NCBI RefSeq assembly: GCF_900167365.1
Contig: NZ_FUXL01000002.1
Span: forward strand, 124,001-188,000
Length of the DNA stretch: 64,000 nucleotides
Source: Consotaella salsifontis
GTDB taxonomy: Bacteria; Pseudomonadota; Alphaproteobacteria; Rhizobiales; Rhizobiaceae
Direction of reading: 5' to 3'
How positions within the stretch are numbered: the first letter of the stretch is position 1; each line of letters begins with the position of its first letter. The position numbers were made by a program, and so were the translations under genes. Positions 1 through 8,067 of the stretch are shown here, in pieces. Under the pieces are notes generated by a model. The model was not told the origin of the DNA, made no database searches, and was given only the letters and a program-made list of their open reading frames with translations.

Positions 1-1485
1 ATGGAGGCGCTGCTCGGCGTTGCGGCTCTCTCCACCGGCAAGCCCGTGTCGCTGGTCTACGACCAGTACCAGAACATCACCTATACGGGTAAGCGCAGCC
101 CCGCCAACATCAACATCAAGCTTGCCTGCGACGAAGCCGGCAAGCTGACGGCGATGGAAACCGACTGGTGGCTCGACCACGGCCCCTATTCGGAGTTCGG
201 CGATCTCGTTACGCTCCGCCAGGCCCAGTTCACTGGCGCGGGCTATCATCTGGAGAACATTCGCGGACGGGGACGCACGGTCGCGACCAACCATGCCTGG
301 GGATCGGCCTTCCGCGCCTATGGCTCGCCCCAGTCGTTCCTGGCCTCCGAAATCGCCATCGACATGCTGGCCGAGAAGATGGGCGAGGACCCCTTCGAGT
401 TCCGCTACAAGAACCTCTATAACGAGAGTTCGACCACGCCGACCGGGCAGAAGCCCGAGGTGCTGGTGCTGCCCCAGCTCTTCGACATGATTCGTCCGAA
501 GTACGAGGAAGCCAAGAAGCGGTGCGAAGAGTTCAACGCCGCCAACAGCGAGAAGAAGCGGGGCGTGGGCGTCGCGCTCGGCATCTATGGCTGCGGCCTC
601 GACGGCCCGGATTCCTCGGAAGCGCGCATCGAGATCACTCCGACCGGCTTCACCGTCTACAGCGGCTGGGAGGACCATGGGCAGGGTGCCGATCTCTCCG
701 CCCTGACGATGGCGCACGAGATCCTGCGCAAGACCGGCGTGAAACCGGAGCAGGTCAAGGTCGTCCTGGCGGATACCAAGGGGCCGAACGGCGGGCCGGC
801 CGGCGGCAGCCGCTCCAACGTCTTCTGCGGCAATGCCATCCGCGTCTCGGCGGAAATGATGGTCAACGCCATGAGGAAGGAGGATGGCACCTACCGCACC
901 TATGAAGAGATGAAGGCGGAGAACATTCCGCTCGCCTACGACGGCAAGTGGGTCGCGGCCGCCTGCACCGATTGCTCCGCCGAGACGGCCCAGGGCAATC
1001 CGTTCCCGATCTACATGTACGAGGTCTTCGTGCCCGAGGTCGAGGTCGATCTGGAAACCGGCAATACCAAGGTGGTCAAGTTCACGACGTCCGTAGACGT
1101 CGGCACGATCATCAACAAGGCCACGGTGGATGGACAGATCTATGGCGGGCTGGCCCAGGGCATCGGCCTCGCGCTGACCGAGGATTTCGAGGATCTCGAG
1201 GTCCACAACACGCTGCGCGACTGCGGCATCCCCTACCCGAAGGACGTGCCGGACGACATCGAGATCCTCTATCTCGAAACGCCCCGCCCACTCGGACCGT
1301 ACGGCGCGGCGGGCGTCGGAGAGGCGCCTCTCACCGCGCCGCATCCGGCCATCCTCAATGCCGTCTACAACGCCTGCGGCGTGCGCGTCTTCCGCGTTCC
1401 AGCGCTGCCCGAGGTCATCAAGATGGGTCTCGAAGCCAATGCCGGCCGGACAGCCGAGGGGGCGCGCCAGCTCGAGCATCAATGA
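1..1485 (+). CDS. Molybdenum hydroxylase (aldehyde oxidoreductase/xanthine dehydrogenase family) large subunit, 5'-truncated
   Basis: This is the C-terminal 494 residues of a molybdopterin-binding subunit; the frame is open at base 1, so the true start lies outside the window. Visible family features are the FRAYG-like segment near residue 104 (Moco contact region in the Mop/XDH family), the stretch with GWEDHGQGAD near residue 222, and the C-terminal GVGEAP motif with the conserved catalytic Glu at residue 441 (bases 1321-1323). Enzymes of this family hydroxylate aldehydes or N-heterocycles at a Mo centre and pass electrons to 2Fe-2S clusters. Whether this protein carries its own N-terminal 2Fe-2S domain, as Desulfovibrio Mop does, cannot be seen. 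It is the first visible gene of the locus running to 10224; 125 bp of hairpin-rich DNA separate it from the next gene. Substrate unknown. Confidence 0.88.
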   Translation: MEALLGVAALSTGKPVSLVYDQYQNITYTGKRSPANINIKLACDEAGKLTAMETDWWLDHGPYSEFGDLVTLRQAQFTGAGYHLENIRGRGRTVATNHAWGSAFRAYGSPQSFLASEIAIDMLAEKMGEDPFEFRYKNLYNESSTTPTGQKPEVLVLPQLFDMIRPKYEEAKKRCEEFNAANSEKKRGVGVALGIYGCGLDGPDSSEARIEITPTGFTVYSGWEDHGQGADLSALTMAHEILRKTGVKPEQVKVVLADTKGPNGGPAGGSRSNVFCGNAIRVSAEMMVNAMRKEDGTYRTYEEMKAENIPLAYDGKWVAAACTDCSAETAQGNPFPIYMYEVFVPEVEVDLETGNTKVVKFTTSVDVGTIINKATVDGQIYGGLAQGIGLALTEDFEDLEVHNTLRDCGIPYPKDVPDDIEILYLETPRPLGPYGAAGVGEAPLTAPHPAILNAVYNACGVRVFRVPALPEVIKMGLEANAGRTAEGARQLEHQ

Positions 1486-1496
1486 ACGCACCGATA

Positions 1497-1522
1497 GTCG
1501 GCCCGATCCCAATCGGGCCGAC
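1497..1522 (+). terminator. Stem-loop 1 after the molybdenum hydroxylase gene
   Basis: Perfect 11-bp inverted repeat (GTCGGCCCGAT / ATCGGGCCGAC) with a 4-base loop, starting 12 bases after the stop codon. There is no T-run after it, so a transcript-stabilising or attenuating element is as likely as a terminator. A second, less perfect GC-rich dyad follows at about 1524-1559. Confidence 0.5.
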
Positions 1523-1561
1523 CGGGGCCCCGTCGAGCCGGCCAAGCAACGGGGTCCCCTT

Positions 1562-1589
1562 GGCCCGCGGACAAAATCGTCCGCGGGCC
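1562..1589 (+). terminator. Stem-loop 2 just before the oxidoreductase gene
   Basis: Perfect 11-bp inverted repeat (GGCCCGCGGAC / GTCCGCGGGCC) with a 6-base AAAATC loop. It ends 21 bases before the ATG at 1611 and close to the Shine-Dalgarno GGGAGG (1598-1603). With the stem-loop at 1497-1522 it makes a structured spacer that could set the ratio of the hydroxylase to the downstream proteins. Confidence 0.45.
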
Positions 1590-1610
1590 CAAGAACGGGA
1601 GGTAACGGCC

Positions 1611-3944
1611 ATGGACAGCAAAAAGGTCAAGCAGTGGGAAGCGCTCTGCATTGAGGAGCAGCCGCCCGCATGCACGGCCGCGTGCCCGCTTCATGTCGAT
1701 GCCCGCGCCATGGTGGAGAAGATCGCCGCTGGCGATTTTTCCGCCGCCTTCGCCATCTATGCCCGCATCGTTCCGTTTCCCGCCATCATCGGCCACATCT
1801 GCGATCATCCCTGCGAGGGCGTCTGCCGCCGCGAGGAGGCGGGCGGCGCGGTGCGTATCGGATTGATCGAGCGCGCCCTGGTGGAGGCCAGCTATCCGAC
1901 GCTGAAGCGCACGGCCCAGCAGGCGCGCCGCGCCAAGCGGGTCGCCATCGTCGGCGCCGGTCTCTCCGGCCTGACGGCGGCATACGATCTCCTGATGAAG
2001 GGCCATCAGGTCACGGTCTTCGAGGCCGACGCGCACCCGCTGGAGCGCCTTCATCACGACTATGCCGACGATCTGCCTCCTTCGGCGATCGCCGCCGATC
2101 TCGGGATGCTCCAGCGTCTCGGCGTCGATATCCGCTGCCGTTCGCGTGTCGTCGCCGGCGCAGGCCCCCTCGGGCTCGACACGCTGATCGGCGATCATGA
2201 CGCGGTGCTTCTGGCGCTCGGACCCGGTCCGGCGCTCGCCTTTTCGCCCACGGTCAGGCTCACCGACAATGGCCGTATCGATATCGATCCGTTCAGCCGC
2301 GCGACGAGCCATCCCAAGGTCTTTGGCGGCGGCTTTCATAGCGAACAGGGCGAGCGCTATTCGCCGATCGGCTCGGTCCACGACGGACGGCGCGCCGCCG
2401 CTTCCATCGATCGCTTTCTTCAGGGCGCGTCCCTCACTGCCCAACGCCAGGACGACGGCGCGGGCGGCACCTGTCTTTTCGTCAACACGGCGGCTCATCC
2501 TCCCGTGCCGCCGGTCGAGCCCCTCGACCGCCGCGCCGGTTATTCCGAAGCCGAGGCGGTCGAGGAGGCTCGCCGTTGTTTCCCGTGCCACTGCCTCGAA
2601 TGCGTCAAGGCCTGCCCGTTCCTCGCGCACTACAAGACCTATCCCAGGCGCGCCGTCCGCGAGATCTACAACAACGACTCGATCGTAATGGGCAACCGAA
2701 AATCCAATCGGATGATCGACAGTTGCGCGCTGTGCGGGCTCTGCGACGCGGTCTGCCCGACCGATCTTGCGATGGGAGACGTCTGCCTCGAAGCGCGCCG
2801 CTCGATGGTCGAGCGCGGCCACATGCCGATATCGCACCACGAGTTCGCGCTGAACGACATGGCGCATGCGCGATCGGCGCGCTTCGCGCTTGCGCGCCAT
2901 CAGCCGGGTTTTGCCGCCAGCTCCGTCCTATTCTTCCCCGGTTGCCAGCTGCCGGCCTCGTCGCCCGATCAGGTGGTGCGGCTCTATCGCCACCTCTGCG
3001 CGAGCATCGAAGGCGGCGTTGGCTTGATGCTCGATTGCTGCGGCGCGCCGGCACACTGGGCGGGTCGCCAGCAGTTCCATGAGGAGATCGCAGCGGAGTT
3101 GCGCTCGACCTGGAAGGCAATGGGCCAACCGACGATCGTCACCGCCTGCTCCTCCTGCCTGAAGACGCTCGGGCAATCGCTCCCCGACATCCCCGTTCAT
3201 TCTGTCTGGCCTCTTCTTTCCGAGCTTGGCTGGCAGATCGAGGCATCGCCAGCGGCATCGCTTCCGCTCGCCATCCACGATCCCTGTTCGGGCCGCCACG
3301 CCAAGGGCGTTCAGCGGGCGGTGCGGGAGCTGGCGGCGGCGGTCGGCGCGGAGGTTCGCGAACTTTCCGGCGCCGAGCTCACCACCTGCTGCGGCTATGG
3401 CGGGCTTGCCCAGTTCGCCAATCCGGTAGTGGCCGACAAGATCGTCGATCAGCGCATCGGCGAGAGTGAGGACGATTACCTGACCTATTGCGCCATGTGC
3501 CGGGACAATTTCGCCCGTCGTGGCAAGCGCGCGGTCCACCTGCTCGACCTTCTCCTGCCGCCCATCGACGGTTCCGATCCGGCCGCCCGGCCGGACCCCG
3601 GATTCTCGCGCCGGCGCGAGAACCGCACGCGGCTGAAGATGGCGCTCCTCAAGGATCTCTGGGACGAAGACATGACCGATCCACTGCCGCAGTCGAACGT
3701 CGTGATTCCGGACGAGGTGCGGGCCCAAATGGAGCGCAAACTGATCCTCGCCGAGGATGTCATCGCCGTGATCACCAACGCGGAGAGCAGCGGGCAGAAG
3801 CTCAAGGACAGGGCGAGCGACCACTTCATCGCCACGGGGCGGGCCGGCAACGTCACGACCTGGGTGGAATACGAACTCGCGGACGGCGTTCCGATCGTCC
3901 GGCGGGCCTACTGCCACCGAATGGAGGTCGAGGCCAAGCCATGA
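1611..3944 (+). CDS. Pyridine nucleotide-disulfide oxidoreductase / dicluster ferredoxin / CCG-domain protein (DVU_1558-like)
   Basis: A 777-residue soluble electron-transfer protein. The ATG at 1611 is chosen because GGGAGG precedes it; the frame stays open far upstream but that part overlaps the hydroxylase gene. Domain order: an N-terminal GltD-like cysteine region (C13, C21, C25, C64, C68, C72); one Rossmann FAD/NAD motif GAGLSG at 115-120; a middle part shorter than GltD with no obvious second GxGxxG; a two-cluster ferredoxin segment around 325-375 (CFPCHCLEC and CALCGLCDAVC); then two CCG-type domains (DCCGAP, CCGYGG) as in heterodisulfide reductase HdrB/D; and a C-terminal tail of about 85 residues. 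It probably links a flavin and FeS clusters to the hydroxylase or to the small redox protein encoded next. It overlaps the next gene by 4 bases (ATGA). The role is inferred from architecture and neighbours. Confidence 0.85.
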   Translation: MDSKKVKQWEALCIEEQPPACTAACPLHVDARAMVEKIAAGDFSAAFAIYARIVPFPAIIGHICDHPCEGVCRREEAGGAVRIGLIERALVEASYPTLKRTAQQARRAKRVAIVGAGLSGLTAAYDLLMKGHQVTVFEADAHPLERLHHDYADDLPPSAIAADLGMLQRLGVDIRCRSRVVAGAGPLGLDTLIGDHDAVLLALGPGPALAFSPTVRLTDNGRIDIDPFSRATSHPKVFGGGFHSEQGERYSPIGSVHDGRRAAASIDRFLQGASLTAQRQDDGAGGTCLFVNTAAHPPVPPVEPLDRRAGYSEAEAVEEARRCFPCHCLECVKACPFLAHYKTYPRRAVREIYNNDSIVMGNRKSNRMIDSCALCGLCDAVCPTDLAMGDVCLEARRSMVERGHMPISHHEFALNDMAHARSARFALARHQPGFAASSVLFFPGCQLPASSPDQVVRLYRHLCASIEGGVGLMLDCCGAPAHWAGRQQFHEEIAAELRSTWKAMGQPTIVTACSSCLKTLGQSLPDIPVHSVWPLLSELGWQIEASPAASLPLAIHDPCSGRHAKGVQRAVRELAAAVGAEVRELSGAELTTCCGYGGLAQFANPVVADKIVDQRIGESEDDYLTYCAMCRDNFARRGKRAVHLLDLLLPPIDGSDPAARPDPGFSRRRENRTRLKMALLKDLWDEDMTDPLPQSNVVIPDEVRAQMERKLILAEDVIAVITNAESSGQKLKDRASDHFIATGRAGNVTTWVEYELADGVPIVRRAYCHRMEVEAKP

Positions 3945-4150
3945 CGACGCCGAACGACCCCACGGTTTCCGATCTCGTCTGCGCCCGCTGCGATGTTCCG
4001 CTCGAAATGGGCAAGGTGAACGCCTCTTATCTCGGGCAGGTCTTCCCGGTGGACCTCCCCCGCTGCCCGTCCTGCGGCTTCGTCTACGTGTCGGAGGAAC
4101 TGGCCTACGGACGAATGCTGAATGTCGAGCAGGCGCTGGAGGACAAATGA
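3941..4150 (+). CDS. Small CxxC redox protein (DVU_1557 family)
   Basis: A 69-residue soluble protein starting in the ATGA overlap with the preceding gene and ending in an overlap with the methyltransferase start (ATG at 4147), so translation is probably coupled on both sides. It has two CxxC pairs, CARC near residue 14 and CPSC near residue 45, arranged like a zinc ribbon or rubredoxin-type knuckle, followed by a short helix. The DVU_1557 family name is recalled from annotation of Desulfovibrio-type loci. Its position between the FeS oxidoreductase and the methyltransferase suggests a redox or metal-handling partner in the same pathway. The molecular role is unknown. Confidence 0.75.
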   Translation: MTTPNDPTVSDLVCARCDVPLEMGKVNASYLGQVFPVDLPRCPSCGFVYVSEELAYGRMLNVEQALEDK

Positions 4151-5202
4151 TGACAGCTCCCTGCGCGCTCGACGGACTTTTTGGCAGCGGCCGCGTGAAT
4201 GACGGCGCCGGAATGCCCCTGCGACCGGGCGGGCCGGCATTGACGCATCTGCTTCTCGATGCTGCCGCCCTGCGGGCCGGAGACAGGCTTCTGGACGTCG
4301 GATGCGGTCAGGGGCTGGCGGCGGCTTTGGCGACTGAGCGTGGCTGTAAGGTCGTCGGGATCGATATCGATCCGAATGCGCTCGATGCGGCGCGGCGGCG
4401 CGCGCCGGGAGCCATCTTCCTGAACGCACGCGGCGATGCGCTTCCCTTCGCCGAGGGCAGCTTTTCCGCCGTTCTCTCCGAATGCAGCCTCGGCCTAATG
4501 GAGGATCGCGCCCGCGCCCTCGCTGAGTGGCGCAAAGTGCTTAGTAAAGGCGGCCGACTCATCGTTTCCGACCTCTACGCCCGCGCCGAATTCGACACCG
4601 AGGGCCAAACCGCATTGCTCTCACGGAAACGGCTCATCCTGACTATCGAGGAGGCGGGGTTCGAGGTCGTCAGTTTCGAGGATCGATCCGCCGTCCTCAA
4701 GGCCTGGGTCGCCCGCTTCATCTTTCAGTTCGGCTCACTCGAAGCGCTTTGGGGCAATGGGTGCGGTCTGAGCGGCGAGGCCGCTCAACGGGCCAAGATC
4801 GGCTACTGCACCATCGTCGCCCGAAAGCCCACTCGATCATCCGCACGCCAGGGAGGCAGCAAAAATGCAGGATTCATCCTTCCGAACGGCCGAACTCCTG
4901 CTTCAGGGGTTCAAGTGCAGCCACGTGCTGATGATCCTCGCGTTGGAGGCCCAGGGCCGGAGCAATCCCGATCTGGTTCGCGCCATGTCGGGGCTGGCTC
5001 TGGGGATGGGGCAAGGCTTCAACTGCGGCGCGCTCACCGGCGGCTGCTGCGTGCTCGGCCTTTATGGTGGCCGGAGCGAGAGGGAGGATGCCGACGCCCC
5101 CCATTTCGACGCCATGCTCGACGACTTCAGCGGCTGGTTCAACGCCTACGCCAGCGACAAGTTCGGCGGGATCGACTGCGCCGATATCATGGCCTTCGAT
5201 GA
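4147..5202 (+). CDS. trsM: SAM-dependent methyltransferase TrsM (DVU_1556 family) with an anomalous C-terminal run-on
   Basis: A class I methyltransferase. Motif I is LLDVGCGQG near residues 48-56, the acidic motif II GIDIDP is near 71-76, and the post-I region carries LSECSLGLMED near 110-120. Recognisable protein ends near residue 228 (about base 4830, ...IVARKP). The frame has no stop there and stays open to 5202, running 338 bases into the C_GCAxxG_C_C gene in another frame. The extra ~120 residues are rich in Arg, Pro and Gly, as expected of an out-of-frame shadow, and I would not trust them. The next gene has its own good ribosome binding site, so this looks like a lost stop or a frameshift near 4830-4865. 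Substrate unknown; the family sits beside the radical SAM protein TrsS. Confidence 0.75.
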   Translation: MMTAPCALDGLFGSGRVNDGAGMPLRPGGPALTHLLLDAAALRAGDRLLDVGCGQGLAAALATERGCKVVGIDIDPNALDAARRRAPGAIFLNARGDALPFAEGSFSAVLSECSLGLMEDRARALAEWRKVLSKGGRLIVSDLYARAEFDTEGQTALLSRKRLILTIEEAGFEVVSFEDRSAVLKAWVARFIFQFGSLEALWGNGCGLSGEAAQRAKIGYCTIVARKPTRSSARQGGSKNAGFILPNGRTPASGVQVQPRADDPRVGGPGPEQSRSGSRHVGAGSGDGARLQLRRAHRRLLRARPLWWPEREGGCRRPPFRRHARRLQRLVQRLRQRQVRRDRLRRYHGLR

Positions 5203-5335
5203 GCGGCTGAAGATGCAGCGCTGCCCCGCTCTCATCGCCGATGTCTGGGAAAAGCTCTCGCAGACACTGGCGGATCACGGTCTCGACATCGCCCAGGCGC
5301 CGGAAGCTGACGGAAGCGCGGAGAGCGGGCGATGA
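4865..5335 (+). CDS. C_GCAxxG_C_C family protein (DVU_1555-like)
   Basis: A 156-residue protein with the cysteine signature of the C_GCAxxG_C_C family: C18 followed by NCGALTGGCC at about 53-62 and two later cysteines. Family members are thought to bind a redox-active metal or FeS centre; the precise role is not established. The ATG at 4865 has a clear AGGGAGG upstream, which argues for this start even though the methyltransferase frame runs over it. It ends in an ATGA overlap with the NTP transferase gene, so translation is likely coupled. It sits between the methyltransferase and the MocA-like transferase, as in DVU_1551-1559-type loci. Confidence 0.82.
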   Translation: MQDSSFRTAELLLQGFKCSHVLMILALEAQGRSNPDLVRAMSGLALGMGQGFNCGALTGGCCVLGLYGGRSEREDADAPHFDAMLDDFSGWFNAYASDKFGGIDCADIMAFDERLKMQRCPALIADVWEKLSQTLADHGLDIAQAPEADGSAESGR

Positions 5336-6483
5336 GCGGCGAGAGAAGCCCGGGCGGAGCGCTTTCGGCGGCCGTGGTTCTTGCGGCGGGCTTTTCTTCA
5401 CGCATGGGCGCATTCAAGCCGCTTCTCCCCTTCGGCAAAGGCACCGTCGTCTCCCATGTCGTGGCCACCCTGCGGTCGGGGGGGCTCGACCGAATTCATA
5501 TCGTGGTTGGACATCGAGCCGAAGAGATGCGACCGACGCTCACAACCCTCGGTGCCACGGTGGTCGACAATCCACGTTATGCCGAGGGCATGCTGTCGAG
5601 CATCCAGGCCGGCCTTGCCTCGCTTCCCGAAGACGCGCCGGGTTGCCTCCTGCTGCCCGTCGATGTCGCGCTGGTGCGGCCGGCGACCGTCCGCCAGATG
5701 CTCGACGCCGCCGAGTCCTCGGGCGCGCCCCTCCTCCACCCGACCTTTCGGGGCGAAAAAGGGCATCCGCCGTACATTCGGCGCGCAACCTTCGGCGAGA
5801 TACTGGCCTATTCGGGCGAAGGCGGCCTCGCTTCGGTTCTGGCGCGCCATGAGCGGGAAGCAGAAACCGTGCCGGTTATCGACGCCTTCTGCCTCGCCGA
5901 CATGGACACCAAGGATGCCTATCGGCAGCGCTGCGCGGACCTTGGTTTCGTGGAGACCCCGACCGAGGAGGAATGCGAGGCGATGCTGGAGGCGGCGCGA
6001 ACGCCGGCACCGGTTCGCGCTCACTCGAGAGTCGTCGCGGCGTTGGCTGACGCGATCGCGCAGCGGCTCATCTCGTCCGGATTGCCGCTCGATGAAGCCG
6101 CCATTCGCGCGGGCGCTCTTCTCCACGACATCGCCAAGGGGCAACCCCGCCATGCCGAGGCCGGCGCGCGCATGGTTTCGGGCTTCGGCTTTCCCAGGAT
6201 CGCGCCGATCGTCGCCAGTCATATGACGTTCGACTTTGGCGGACAGTTGGACGAAGCCGCCGTCGTCTTTCTCGCCGACAAGCTGGTGAGCGGCGTCGCA
6301 CGCACTCGCCTGGAGGATCGCTTCGCACCCGCCCTGTCGCGCTTCCGCGACGACCCAAGGGCGCTCGCCGGAGCGCTTGCCCGCATGGCTTCGGCAAAGG
6401 CGGCGCTTGCCGCGATCGAGGTCCGCATCGGTCCGCTCGACGATCCCCGCGCCCCCGCCGCCAAGGTCCTTGAGGAGGCCTAG
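5332..6483 (+). CDS. MocA-like nucleotidyltransferase fused to an HD domain (DVU_1551 family)
   Basis: A 383-residue two-domain protein. Residues 12-200 form a MobA/MocA-type nucleotidyltransferase with the motif LAAGFSSRMGAFK at 17-29, DNPRYAEGMLSS near 79-90 and LLPVDVALV near 107-115. MocA makes molybdopterin cytosine dinucleotide, the cofactor form used by bacterial XDH-family hydroxylases, so a maturation role for the hydroxylase in this locus is a natural inference. Residues 225-370 form an HD domain with H231, the HD pair H265-D266 in LLHDIAKG, and H297. HD proteins are metal-dependent phosphohydrolases. Starts in an ATGA overlap with the preceding gene; two bases separate it from the radical SAM gene. 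Confidence 0.87.
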   Translation: MSGERSPGGALSAAVVLAAGFSSRMGAFKPLLPFGKGTVVSHVVATLRSGGLDRIHIVVGHRAEEMRPTLTTLGATVVDNPRYAEGMLSSIQAGLASLPEDAPGCLLLPVDVALVRPATVRQMLDAAESSGAPLLHPTFRGEKGHPPYIRRATFGEILAYSGEGGLASVLARHEREAETVPVIDAFCLADMDTKDAYRQRCADLGFVETPTEEECEAMLEAARTPAPVRAHSRVVAALADAIAQRLISSGLPLDEAAIRAGALLHDIAKGQPRHAEAGARMVSGFGFPRIAPIVASHMTFDFGGQLDEAAVVFLADKLVSGVARTRLEDRFAPALSRFRDDPRALAGALARMASAKAALAAIEVRIGPLDDPRAPAAKVLEEA

Positions 6484-6485
6484 AG

Positions 6486-8066
6486 ATGGACATGCCCGAT
6501 AGCCGCCTGTTCCTCGGCGAAACCCAAAGCGTCTGCCCGGAGTGCCTGAAGACCATCCCGGCGCGCCGCTTCGCGGAGGGCGACACGGTGTTCCTGGAGA
6601 AGGTCTGCCCTGACCACGGTCGCTTCAGTGCGCCGGTCTGGCGGGGATTGTCGAGCTACCTGCTCTGGGCCGAGGCGCGGCGCGCCGAGGCCCGACCGCT
6701 GTTGACGGCGACGGAGGTCAAGGACGGCTGCCCGCATGATTGCGGTCTTTGCCCCGGTCACCGCCAGCAGAGCTGTTGCGTTCTTCTCGAAGTCACCTCG
6801 CGCTGCGATATCGCCTGCCCCGTCTGTTTCGCCAATGCCGGCCGCCATGGCCGCGATGCCAGCCTTGAAGAGATTTCCGGTTGGCTCGACACCCTCGCGG
6901 CGGCCGGCGGTCCCGTCCACATCCAGCTTTCGGGGGGCGAACCGACAACCCGCGACGATCTCGCCGACATTGTCCGCCTGGTGCGCGCCAAGGGATTCGG
7001 CTTCGTCCAGGTCAATACCAACGGCCTGCGCATCGCGCGTGATCCGAACTATCTCCAGGGGCTCGTCGAGGCCGGGCTGGATTGCATCTTTCTCCAATTC
7101 GATGGTGTCGACGACGGCGTCTACCGCGCGCTCCGCGGAGTGCCGCTCATGAAGATGAAGGCGCGGGCCATCGCCAACTGCCGTGAGGCCGGCGTCGGCG
7201 TGGTGCTGGTTCCGACCCTGGTTCCCGGCGTCAACAGCCGCCAGATCGGGGCGATCGTCGACTTCGCCATCGATAACATGCCGGCGGTGCGAGCGGTTCA
7301 TTTTCAGCCGGTCAGCTATTTCGGGCGTGTGCCACATGAGCCGACGGACGAGATGCGCATCACCCTGCCGGAGGTGATGGAGGCCCTGGTGGATTATTCG
7401 AAAGGCTCCATCGGCATCCCGGATTTCAATCCCGGCTCGGCGGAGAATCCGTTCTGCTCATTCTCGGGCCGCTTCTTCGTCGCCGCCGACCGGACGCTCT
7501 CCGCCGACGGCGAGGCACCGGCTTCCTGTTGCGGCGTTCCGGCGGGCGCAGGAGAAGATACGGCGGTTGCTCCTGCTCACCAGGAGAGCAAATGCTGCGG
7601 CGGTCACACCGCCACCGAAGGCAGTTGCTGTGACGCGAACACCCATGAGCGCAAGGGCGAATGCTGTGGCGGTGAGGAGCAGCGCAAGTCCGGCGGCGAA
7701 ACGTGTTGCAAAGAGAGCGTCGAACACGAGAACGAGCCCCGCCACGCCTCCTGTTGCGGATCGGCCAAGGCGAGCGCGGATGTCGCCCGCGCACAGCGCT
7801 ATGTGTCGGGGCAATGGACCCGGCCATCGCCGTCGGCCGGGCCATCCGATGGGCTGGAGGCCTTCGACGCTTTCCTGGCGCGGCGCGAGCGGCGGGCGCT
7901 AGGCCTTTCGGGGATGGCTTTCCAGGATGCCTGGACCTTGGATATCGAGCGTCTGCGTCAGTGCCACATCCATGTCGTCTCGCCTGACAATCGTGTCATC
8001 CCGTTCTGCGCCTTCAACCTGACGGACCGCAACGGACGTTCGCTCTATCGACCGAGCGGAGGCTGA
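6486..8066 (+). CDS. trsS: Radical SAM protein TrsS, cysteine form, with a CC-rich insert
   Basis: A 526-residue radical SAM enzyme. The N-terminal region has zinc-ribbon-like CPEC (17-20) and CPHDCGLC (82-89). The 4Fe-4S motif is C107-x3-C111-x2-C114, and the SAM-binding GGE segment (QLSGGEPTT) follows at 147-155. After the TIM-barrel core lies an insert at about 346-426 with six adjacent cysteine pairs (348/349, 370/371, 381/382, 393/394, 407/408, 423/424) in a hydrophilic linker, then a C-terminal domain with RQCHIHV and PFCAFN. NCBI-style naming calls the family 'radical SAM (seleno)protein TrsS'; no in-frame TGA occurs here, so this is the selenium-free form. Reaction unknown; pairing with TrsM suggests a modification pathway. 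Confidence 0.87.
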   Translation: MDMPDSRLFLGETQSVCPECLKTIPARRFAEGDTVFLEKVCPDHGRFSAPVWRGLSSYLLWAEARRAEARPLLTATEVKDGCPHDCGLCPGHRQQSCCVLLEVTSRCDIACPVCFANAGRHGRDASLEEISGWLDTLAAAGGPVHIQLSGGEPTTRDDLADIVRLVRAKGFGFVQVNTNGLRIARDPNYLQGLVEAGLDCIFLQFDGVDDGVYRALRGVPLMKMKARAIANCREAGVGVVLVPTLVPGVNSRQIGAIVDFAIDNMPAVRAVHFQPVSYFGRVPHEPTDEMRITLPEVMEALVDYSKGSIGIPDFNPGSAENPFCSFSGRFFVAADRTLSADGEAPASCCGVPAGAGEDTAVAPAHQESKCCGGHTATEGSCCDANTHERKGECCGGEEQRKSGGETCCKESVEHENEPRHASCCGSAKASADVARAQRYVSGQWTRPSPSAGPSDGLEAFDAFLARRERRALGLSGMAFQDAWTLDIERLRQCHIHVVSPDNRVIPFCAFNLTDRNGRSLYRPSGG

Positions 8067-8067
8067 G

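Noticed and set aside
948-1610. Long 5' extension of the oxidoreductase frame
   Set aside because: It overlaps the hydroxylase gene in another frame and is Arg-rich; ATG 1611 with GGGAGG is the clear start.
1479-3917. Long minus-strand reading frames of 473 and 329 residues opposite the FeS oxidoreductase
   Set aside because: They mirror a gene with clear FeS, Rossmann and CCG motifs; their composition is Arg/Ala/Asp-rich without motifs, as usual for antisense frames in high-GC DNA.
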